From positions 1 to 6,803 of the forward strand of contig JAOPZO010000404.1 of the NCBI GenBank assembly GCA_025964065.1: 6,803 nucleotides of DNA. Direction: 5' to 3'. The notes under the pieces were generated by a model that was not told the DNA's origin, did not search any database, and saw only the letters and a program-made list of their open reading frames with translations. Both the position numbers and the translations under genes were made by a program. Shown piece after piece: positions 1-4,154 of the stretch (position 1 is the stretch's first letter; each line of letters opens with the position of its first letter). The DNA comes from Solirubrobacterales bacterium (GTDB lineage: Bacteria > Actinomycetota > Thermoleophilia > Solirubrobacterales > Solirubrobacteraceae).

Positions 1-49
1 CTGGCGCGGCGCCGCGCCGGCCCGGGTGGCCGGGCGGTCCCGGCGCCCC

Positions 50-55
50 TACCAT
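50..55 (+). promoter_or_regulatory. Putative -10 box for a leaderless transcript
   Basis: TACCAT fits the actinobacterial TAnnnT -10 consensus. Exactly 7 nt separate it from the ATG at 63, which places the expected transcription start on the A of the start codon. No Shine-Dalgarno is visible before this ATG, in keeping with a leaderless mRNA. The surrounding CTACCATCG recurs at the ilvB promoter. No good -35 is seen at 17-nt spacing. Confidence 0.55.
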
Positions 56-62
56 CGCGGAC

Positions 63-287
63 ATGTCGCGCCTGATCCGCATGGACAACACCGGGCACAC
101 GACGCTCGCGGAGTGGACTGCGGACGACCCCGTGGCCGTCGAGGCGGCCATCGCCGCCTTCCGGGCCGAGCTCGACCGTGGCGCCTTCGGGATGGTCAGC
201 ACGGGCGAGGGCCACGCCGAGCAGGTCAAGGAGCTCCCGATCGGCGCCGGCCTCGTGATCATGCGCCGCCCGATCGCCGGGGGCTGA
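63..287 (+). CDS. Small conserved-looking protein of unknown function (74 aa)
   Basis: I do not recognise a named family. The 74-aa product opens MSRLIRMDNTGHTTLAEW and ends in a hydrophobic strand followed by RRPIAGG. It has no signal peptide, membrane segment or cysteine, so it should be a soluble cytoplasmic protein. The centre (about residues 21-40) is an alanine-rich acidic stretch that looks helical, flanked by strand-like segments, so a compact alpha/beta fold is plausible. The ATG at 63 is chosen because it sits 7 nt after a TACCAT -10 box. The next gene starts 7 nt after its stop codon, so the two are probably cotranscribed. The gene is credible from codon bias and placement; its function is unknown. 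Confidence 0.75.
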   Translation: MSRLIRMDNTGHTTLAEWTADDPVAVEAAIAAFRAELDRGAFGMVSTGEGHAEQVKELPIGAGLVIMRRPIAGG

Positions 288-294
288 GCCCAGG

Positions 295-939
295 GTGACC
301 GCCTCGCAGGAGGCCCTCCCGGAGCTGGCAGGGGTCTCCTGGCGCCCACGAGCCGACGAGCCGCGCCTGCGGAAGCTCGGCGCGGGGTGGACCGCGACGA
401 CCGTCGCGCACGTCGTGCCGTTCGCCGGCGCCGGGGTCGTGCTCATGGCCGCGGAGCCGCTCGCGTTCCCCGTGACGCTCGCGAGCTTCGCGCACGCCTG
501 GATCATCCCCGAGCTCTACGCGGCCCGAGGGGCGAACGTCGTCCGCCCCCGTCGCTTCGAGGCGACCCCGAAGGCCGACGCGGTCTCCGTCGGGCTGCTC
601 GGCGACCTCGTCTCGCACGCGGCGCGCGAGCTGCACCGGGACACGGGCCTCGTGCTCGAGCGTGGGGCGCTCGGGACGTGGCTCGTGGGCCCCGCCGGGG
701 CGCTGCTCGTGCGGCCGGGCGGCCGGCGGGTCAACTGCTACTGCGTCCGGGTGCCGGAGGAGGACCTCCCGGCCGGCGACCGCATCGCGCACCTGCTGCT
801 CGCGCTGCGCTCGGACGAGTCGGGCTTCGCCACCCTGGCGAACTGCGCGTTCTCCGGGGCACGCTGGCGCGTGCGCCGGCGGCTGCCCAGGCCGATGCGG
901 CACGCGCTCGATACGGCGGGAGGCCTCGCCCGCGGGTGA
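295..939 (+). CDS. Hypothetical protein with hydrophobic N-terminal half (214 aa)
   Basis: No named family is recognised. The GTG start lies 7 nt after the upstream stop; a G-rich stretch about 11 nt before it (279-283) is the only possible ribosome site, so translational coupling to the 74-aa gene is likely. Residues about 34-53 and 56-72 are hydrophobic (the first contains VVPFAGAGVVLMAA) and could be two short membrane helices or a buried helical hairpin, with an acidic residue (E54) between them. The C-terminal two thirds is soluble in character, with a CYCVR motif and a later segment DRIAHLLLALRSDESGF that looks like a regular helix. The tail is very arginine-rich. The stop codon lies inside the first copy of a 16-bp tandem repeat. 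It is likely a lineage-specific conserved protein; function unknown. Confidence 0.72.
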   Translation: MTASQEALPELAGVSWRPRADEPRLRKLGAGWTATTVAHVVPFAGAGVVLMAAEPLAFPVTLASFAHAWIIPELYAARGANVVRPRRFEATPKADAVSVGLLGDLVSHAARELHRDTGLVLERGALGTWLVGPAGALLVRPGGRRVNCYCVRVPEEDLPAGDRIAHLLLALRSDESGFATLANCAFSGARWRVRRRLPRPMRHALDTAGGLARG

Positions 940-962
940 CGCACGCCGCGGGTGACGCACGC
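931..962. repeat. Perfect 16-bp tandem duplication over the stop codon
   Basis: CGCGGGTGACGCACGC occurs at 931-946 and again, without a gap, at 947-962. One extra matching base on each side gives 34 nt of period-16 sequence. The first copy contains the TGA stop of the upstream gene (937-939), so the second copy carries a duplicate TGA. This looks like a recent slippage duplication. Confidence 0.9.
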
Positions 963-981
963 CCTCGACCACGTGTCGAGG
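963..981 (+). terminator. Terminator-like hairpin after the 214-aa gene
   Basis: CCTCGAC (963-969) pairs with GTCGAGG (975-981) around a 5-nt loop, giving a 7-bp perfect stem 23 nt after the stop codon. There is no U-tract, which is common in high-GC actinobacteria. It could end the two-gene unit starting at 63. The loop side contains CACGTG, so a protein-binding palindrome is an alternative reading. Confidence 0.4.
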
Positions 982-1034
982 CAGGGCCGAGAACACGGGA
1001 CCGGCCGGACATGGGCACGGGGGGCGCGCTCCTC

Positions 1035-1040
1035 CACCAT
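1035..1040 (+). promoter_or_regulatory. Weak -10-like box for a possible leaderless gene
   Basis: CACCAT lies 7 nt before the ATG at 1048, the same spacing as the boxes at 50 and 1257. It lacks the first T of the TAnnnT consensus. The sequence TGGGCA at 1012-1017 lies at 17-nt spacing and weakly resembles a -35. The fixed spacing is the main support. Confidence 0.3.
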
Positions 1041-1047
1041 GCGGTCC

Positions 1048-1221
1048 ATGTCCGCCACCGACGCCGCCCGCCTCCTGCTCTTCGCCGACGCGCCCCGCGC
1101 CTCGGGTTCGAGCACCCCCACGAGGATCCGCCGCTACCGCCTCGCCCGGCTGCAGCTCGATGCTGCCCGCCGGTCCGAGAACGAGCCGCGTTACGCCTAC
1201 CTCAAGCGGTCCTACGACTGA
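1048..1221 (+). CDS. Small basic protein of unknown function (57 aa)
   Basis: No family is recognised. The product starts MSATDAARLLLFADAP and is rich in arginine, with a dense basic stretch around residues 27-43 and a tyrosine- and lysine-containing C-terminus (YAYLKRSYD). A nucleic-acid-binding or ribosome-associated role would fit the charge, but nothing proves it. I chose the ATG at 1048 because a -10-like CACCAT precedes it by 7 nt. In-frame ATGs at 1039 and 952 would add N-terminal residues of low-complexity, arginine-rich sequence that do not look coding. The gene stands alone between the hairpin at 963-981 and the promoter at 1257. Reality of the gene is moderately supported by codon bias and promoter placement. 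Confidence 0.5.
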   Translation: MSATDAARLLLFADAPRASGSSTPTRIRRYRLARLQLDAARRSENEPRYAYLKRSYD

Positions 1222-1256
1222 GGGCCCGCGCTGAGGTCGGCTTGAGGCCCCGGGGC

Positions 1257-1262
1257 TAGCAT
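1257..1262 (+). promoter_or_regulatory. Putative -10 box for a leaderless two-gene unit
   Basis: TAGCAT matches TAnnnT and ends 7 nt before the ATG at 1270, so transcription should begin at the start codon itself. It is flanked by two perfect 10-nt palindromes: GCCCCGGGGC (1247-1256), abutting its 5' side, and GGGCATGCCC (1266-1275), centred on the start codon. No convincing -35 is present at normal spacing. Confidence 0.55.
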
Positions 1263-1269
1263 CCCGGGC

Positions 1270-1461
1270 ATGCCCGACACCGAGACCTCACGCTCCAGCA
1301 CCCTGCTCCGCCGTCTGGTGGCGCTCGTGGTCCTGGTCGTCGCGGCCTACGTCCTCTTCAAGGTCGTCCTGAACATCCTCTCGGGGATCTTCTTCGCGGT
1401 GGTCGTGATCGCCGCGCTCTTCGCCGTCGTCTGGGCGTACCGCACGCTCAAGCGCCGGTGA
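1270..1461 (+). CDS. Small two-helix membrane protein (63 aa)
   Basis: The protein has a polar N-terminus of about 13 residues, two hydrophobic helices at about residues 16-34 and 36-57, and a basic tail (TLKRR). This is the layout of a small inner-membrane hairpin protein with both ends probably cytoplasmic. It has no recognisable catalytic motif, and I cannot assign a family. The ATG at 1270 lies 7 nt after a TAGCAT -10 box with no Shine-Dalgarno, so the mRNA is probably leaderless. Its stop overlaps the start of the next gene as GTGA, indicating translational coupling, so the two products may be needed together in the membrane. Confidence 0.75.
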   Translation: MPDTETSRSSTLLRRLVALVVLVVAAYVLFKVVLNILSGIFFAVVVIAALFAVVWAYRTLKRR

Positions 1462-1757
1462 TCTACCTCACCCTCTGCCTCGTCTTCGGCGTGGCCACCG
1501 CGCTCGTGGCCCGCGCGAAGGGGAGCTCCTGGTTCCTGTGGGGCCTCATCGGCGCGATCTTCCCCGTGCTGGGGCTCGCCGGGGTGCTGCTGTTCCGCCG
1601 GGAGGACGAGGAGCTCCGGCGCACGTGCCCGAACTGCGGCAAGGTCTGCATGCTCTACGACGCGCTGTGCACCCGCTGCGGCGTGGAGCTCGACTTCCCG
1701 GAGGTCGCGATCGAGTCCGCCGCGGACGCCGGGCGCAGGCAGCGGCCCGCCGCGTAG
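1458..1757 (+). CDS. Small membrane protein with C-terminal zinc ribbon (99 aa)
   Basis: The start is the GTG of a GTGA overlap with the preceding gene. Two hydrophobic helices (about residues 2-18 and 25-46) are followed by an acidic linker (RREDEE) and a zinc-ribbon-like knuckle pair: C57-P-N-C60-G, then C71-T-R-C74-G, a CxxC-x10-CxxC spacing. An extra cysteine sits at 64. The tail is alanine- and arginine-rich. This organisation suggests a membrane-anchored protein with a cytoplasmic metal-binding head of unknown partner, probably acting with the 63-aa membrane protein encoded just upstream. The zinc ribbon is seen in the sequence; the topology and partnership are inference. The ilvB promoter begins about 20 nt after the stop with no clear terminator between, so some read-through into ilvB is possible. 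Confidence 0.78.
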   Translation: MIYLTLCLVFGVATALVARAKGSSWFLWGLIGAIFPVLGLAGVLLFRREDEELRRTCPNCGKVCMLYDALCTRCGVELDFPEVAIESAADAGRRQRPAA

Positions 1758-1765
1758 CGCAACAC

Positions 1766-1789
1766 ACCGCCTGAGCTACCATCGGCGGT
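1766..1789 (+). promoter_or_regulatory. Inverted repeat around the ilvB -10 box (possible operator)
   Basis: ACCGCC (1766-1771) and GGCGGT (1784-1789) form a perfect 6-bp inverted repeat with a 12-nt spacer that holds the -10 hexamer. A dimeric repressor bound here would block the promoter. The symmetry is seen; the regulatory role is a guess, since short GC inverted repeats are common in such DNA. Confidence 0.3.
1777..1782 (+). promoter_or_regulatory. Putative ilvBN -10 box
   Basis: TACCAT, in the context CTACCATCGGCGG, is nearly identical to the box at 50 (CTACCATCGCGG). The transcription start is expected near 1789-1790, giving a leader of about 61 nt before the ilvB ATG. No -35 resembling TTGACA is seen at 17-18 nt spacing. 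Confidence 0.6.
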
Positions 1790-1790
1790 C

Positions 1791-1810
1791 GGGCGCGCGG
1801 ACGTGCGCCC
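1791..1810 (+). promoter_or_regulatory. 5' stem-loop in the ilvB leader
   Basis: GGGCGCGC (1791-1798) and GTGCGCCC (1803-1810) form an 8-bp stem (one G-U pair) with a GGAC loop, starting one or two nucleotides from the predicted transcription start. A second tight hairpin, CGC-GAGA-GCG (1821-1830) with a GNRA-type loop, follows just before the Shine-Dalgarno. They could stabilise the mRNA or modulate ribosome access. No regulatory peptide rich in Leu, Val or Ile codons and no T-box is visible. Confidence 0.4.
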
Positions 1811-1834
1811 CTTGAGCCCACGCGAGAGCGCGAG

Positions 1835-1840
1835 AGGAGG
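1835..1840 (+). promoter_or_regulatory. Strong ribosome binding site of ilvB
   Basis: AGGAGG lies 10 nt before the ATG at 1851. It is the only full-consensus Shine-Dalgarno in the window. It decides for ATG 1851 over the in-frame GTG at 1803, whose extra 16 residues would overlap the leader hairpins. Confidence 0.8.
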
Positions 1841-1850
1841 TCGAAGGTCA

Positions 1851-3527
1851 ATGCGAGCAGTCGATGCCGTGCTGGAGTGCCTGAAGGCGGAGGGTGTCGA
1901 CGTCGTATTCGGCTACCCGGGCGGGGCCAACATCCCCACCTACGACGCGCTCTACGACTCCGGGATCCGCCACATCCTCGTCCGCCACGAGGCCGGCGGC
2001 GGCCACGCGGCCGAGGGGTACGCGAAGGCGACGGGCAAGGTCGGCGTCGCGTTCGGCACGAGTGGCCCGGGCGCGACGAACCTCGTCACGCCGATCATGG
2101 ACGCGATGATGGACTCGGTCCCCGTGGTCTTCATCACGGGCCAGGTCCGCACGGACCTCCTCGGGACGGACGGCTTCCAGGAGGCCGACGTCATCGGCAT
2201 CACGATGCCGGCCGTGAAGCACTCGATCATGATCCAGCACCCGAACGAGATCCCGCGGGCGCTGCACGAGGCCTTCCATATCGCCCGCACGGGCCGTCCG
2301 GGTCCCGTCGTCCTCGACATCCCGACGGATCTGTCCAAGGCGGACATCGACTACGTGCCGATCACCGACGTGCGCCTCCCGGGCTACCAGCCCACGACGG
2401 AGGGCAACGTCAAGCAGATCCGCCAGGCCGCGAAGGCGCTGGCGGCCGCGCGTCGCCCGGTGATCTACGCCGGCGGCGGGGTCATCCTCGGCAACGCGAG
2501 CGAGGAGCTCGTCGCGTTCTGCCGCGCGGACCGCTTCCCGGTCACCACGACCCTGAACGGGCTCGGCGGCTTCCCGGCCCCCGACCCGCAGTGGCTCGGG
2601 ATGCTCGGGATGCACGGCACGCGCACGGCGAACTACGCGATGGACGAGGCCGACCTCATCTGCTGCATCGGCGCGCGCTTCGACGACCGCATCACCGGCA
2701 AGCTGTCCGAGTTCGCCCCGCGGGCGAAATTCATCCACATCGACGTCGACCCGGCGGAGATCTCGAAGAACGTGCCCGCGCACATCCCGATCGTCGGCGA
2801 CTGCAAGGGCATCCTCGCGAAGCTCAAGGCGGAGTACGACGAGCTCGGCGCGGACCCCGCGCGGCTCTCGGACTGGTGGCAGCGCATCGAGGGCTGGCAG
2901 GGCAAGCACCCGCTCGCCTACGAGGACTCCCACGACGAGGAGATCAAGCCCCAGCGGTTGATCGAGGCCGTGTACGAGGCCACGGGCGGCGACGCGATCA
3001 TCACGACCGACGTCGGCCAGCATCAGATGTGGGCGGCGCAGTACTACCACTACAAGTTCCCGCGCCAGTGGATCTCCTCCGGCGGCCTCGGGACCATGGG
3101 CTTCGGCCTTCCCGCCGCGATGGGCGCGGCGATCGGGTGCCCGGAGAAGACCGTGGTCTGCATCACGGGCGACGGGTCGATCCAGATGAACGCGCAGGAG
3201 TTCGCGACCTGCGCCCAGGAGGGGATCCCGGTCAAGGTGATCATCTCCAACAACGGCTACCTCGGCATGGTGCGCCAGTGGCAGGAGCTGTTCTGGGACA
3301 AGCGGTACTCGAGCGTCGACATGGGGGAGTTCCCCGATTTCGTCAAGCTCGCCGACGCCTACGGCTGCACGGGCGTGCGGCTCACGAACAAGGGGACGCT
3401 GGTGGACGACCTGAAGGCCGCGATCGCGACTCCCGGCCCCGTGGTGGTGGACGTCCGCGTCACCCGCGAGGAGAACACGTACCCGATGATCGTGCCCGGC
3501 GAAGCCGCGCGCGACATGGTGGGCTGA
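1851..3527 (+). CDS. ilvB: Acetolactate synthase (AHAS) large, catalytic subunit
   Basis: This enzyme condenses two pyruvates to 2-acetolactate, or pyruvate with 2-ketobutyrate to acetohydroxybutyrate, using ThDP, Mg2+ and FAD. It is the first common step of valine, leucine and isoleucine synthesis and is cytoplasmic. The 558-aa length is normal. The N-terminal Pyr domain (about 1-165) has FGYPGGA and catalytic E47 in RHEAGGGHAAEGYAKATG. The FAD-binding middle domain (about 190-325) contains GARFDDR and IHIDVDP. The C-terminal PP domain has GQHQMWAAQYY, the ThDP/Mg signature G440-D-G followed by N467-N468, and the MVRQWQELFW segment (W477, equivalent to plant W574). Unusual residues are A48 where Gln usually follows the catalytic Glu, R100 at the plant P197 position, and G108 in GTDGFQE where Ala is usual. 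It starts at ATG 1851 behind AGGAGG and is followed 3 nt later by ilvN. Catabolic acetolactate synthase is unlikely given the FAD motifs and the adjacent regulatory subunit. Confidence 0.97.
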   Translation: MRAVDAVLECLKAEGVDVVFGYPGGANIPTYDALYDSGIRHILVRHEAGGGHAAEGYAKATGKVGVAFGTSGPGATNLVTPIMDAMMDSVPVVFITGQVRTDLLGTDGFQEADVIGITMPAVKHSIMIQHPNEIPRALHEAFHIARTGRPGPVVLDIPTDLSKADIDYVPITDVRLPGYQPTTEGNVKQIRQAAKALAAARRPVIYAGGGVILGNASEELVAFCRADRFPVTTTLNGLGGFPAPDPQWLGMLGMHGTRTANYAMDEADLICCIGARFDDRITGKLSEFAPRAKFIHIDVDPAEISKNVPAHIPIVGDCKGILAKLKAEYDELGADPARLSDWWQRIEGWQGKHPLAYEDSHDEEIKPQRLIEAVYEATGGDAIITTDVGQHQMWAAQYYHYKFPRQWISSGGLGTMGFGLPAAMGAAIGCPEKTVVCITGDGSIQMNAQEFATCAQEGIPVKVIISNNGYLGMVRQWQELFWDKRYSSVDMGEFPDFVKLADAYGCTGVRLTNKGTLVDDLKAAIATPGPVVVDVRVTREENTYPMIVPGEAARDMVG

Positions 3528-3530
3528 GCC

Positions 3531-4088
3531 ATGGGTGAGCCCGGAGTGAAGGAAGTCCTGTCCCTCGAGGACCTCGAGGCGGCGGGATCGGTCAAGAGCG
3601 GCCGCAAGCACATCCTGTCGATCCTGGTGGAGAACAAGCCGGGGGTGCTCACGCGCGTCACGAGCCTCTTCGCGCGGCGCGGCTTCAACATCGACACGCT
3701 CTCCGTCGGCCCGACGGACGACGACCACATCTCGCGGATCACGATCACCCTCGACGGGGCGAACCACCCCATCGACCAGGTGACCAAGCAGCTGCACAAG
3801 CTCGTCAACGTCCTGAAGATCCGCGACCTCGAGCCGACCGGCGCGGTCTCGCGCGAGCTCGCGATGTTCAAGGTGGCGGCGGACGGTGCGCAGCGCGCCG
3901 AGGTCATGCAGCTCTGCGAGATCTTCCGCGCGAAGGTCATCGACGTCACGAAGCGCTCCATCGTCGTCGAGGTCACCGGCACGGTGGACAAGATCGAGGC
4001 CTTCGAGCGCAACGTGCGCCCGTTCGGGCTCATCGAGATGATGCGGACGGGCGAGATCGCGATCGCCCGCGGCCGCGGCGAGACCTGA
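3531..4088 (+). CDS. ilvN: Acetolactate synthase small, regulatory subunit
   Basis: This subunit binds IlvB, raises its activity and confers valine feedback inhibition. The 185-aa protein has an N-terminal ACT domain (about residues 26-100) beginning KHILSILVENKPGVL, and a C-terminal ACT-like domain (about 107-180) with ELAMFKV and FRAKVIDVTKRSIVVEVTG. N35, G38 and N53 keep the spacing of E. coli IlvH N11, G14 and N29, known valine-site residues, so feedback by valine is expected. About 25 extra acidic residues precede the ACT domain; most bacterial homologues start almost at the ACT strand. ATG 3531 lies 7 nt after GGTGGG (3518-3523); an in-frame GTG at 3546 is an alternative start. It is cotranscribed with ilvB (3-nt gap), and a strong hairpin follows. 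ilvC, often next in such operons, is absent here. The symbol could equally be ilvH. Confidence 0.96.
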   Translation: MGEPGVKEVLSLEDLEAAGSVKSGRKHILSILVENKPGVLTRVTSLFARRGFNIDTLSVGPTDDDHISRITITLDGANHPIDQVTKQLHKLVNVLKIRDLEPTGAVSRELAMFKVAADGAQRAEVMQLCEIFRAKVIDVTKRSIVVEVTGTVDKIEAFERNVRPFGLIEMMRTGEIAIARGRGET

Positions 4089-4101
4089 GGCGGTGCGGGA
4101 C

Positions 4102-4128
4102 GGGCTCCCCGGCGGTCGCCGGGAGCCC
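4102..4128 (+). terminator. Terminator hairpin after ilvN
   Basis: GGGCTCCC (4102-4109) pairs perfectly with GGGAGCCC (4121-4128). After a bulged C the stem continues with GGC/GCC around a GGTC loop. It begins 14 nt after the ilvN stop. No U-run follows, as is often the case for actinobacterial terminators. It also covers the expected -35 zone of the menF promoter. Confidence 0.7.
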
Positions 4129-4136
4129 GCCGCCCG

Positions 4137-4142
4137 TACCCT
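4137..4142 (+). promoter_or_regulatory. Putative menF -10 box
   Basis: TACCCT fits TAnnnT and lies 12 nt before the menF ATG, predicting an mRNA with only about 5-6 nt of leader. No Shine-Dalgarno is present, in agreement with near-leaderless translation. The expected -35 position at 17-nt spacing (4114-4119, GGTCGC) lies within the ilvN terminator hairpin and is not consensus. Confidence 0.5.
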
Positions 4143-4154
4143 GCCTGAGCGTCC

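Noticed and set aside
259..996. 245-codon minus-strand frame opposite the 214-aa gene
   Set aside because: Arg/Pro/Ala-rich composition with no recognisable fold. The plus-strand frame has sensible hydrophobic and helical segments and gene-like placement.
387..1259. Long plus-strand frame overlapping the 214-aa and 57-aa genes
   Set aside because: The translation is almost only Arg, Ala, Gly and Pro and runs through the hairpin and tandem repeat. It is a frame-shifted shadow.
1803..1850. Upstream GTG start for ilvB adding 16 residues
   Set aside because: The extra residues are arginine/serine-rich and unlike AHAS N-termini. They cover the leader hairpins, and AGGAGG points to ATG 1851.
1789..1850. 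Attenuator leader peptide or T-box before ilvB
   Set aside because: The leader of about 61 nt is too short for a T-box, and no short frame rich in Leu, Val or Ile codons is present.
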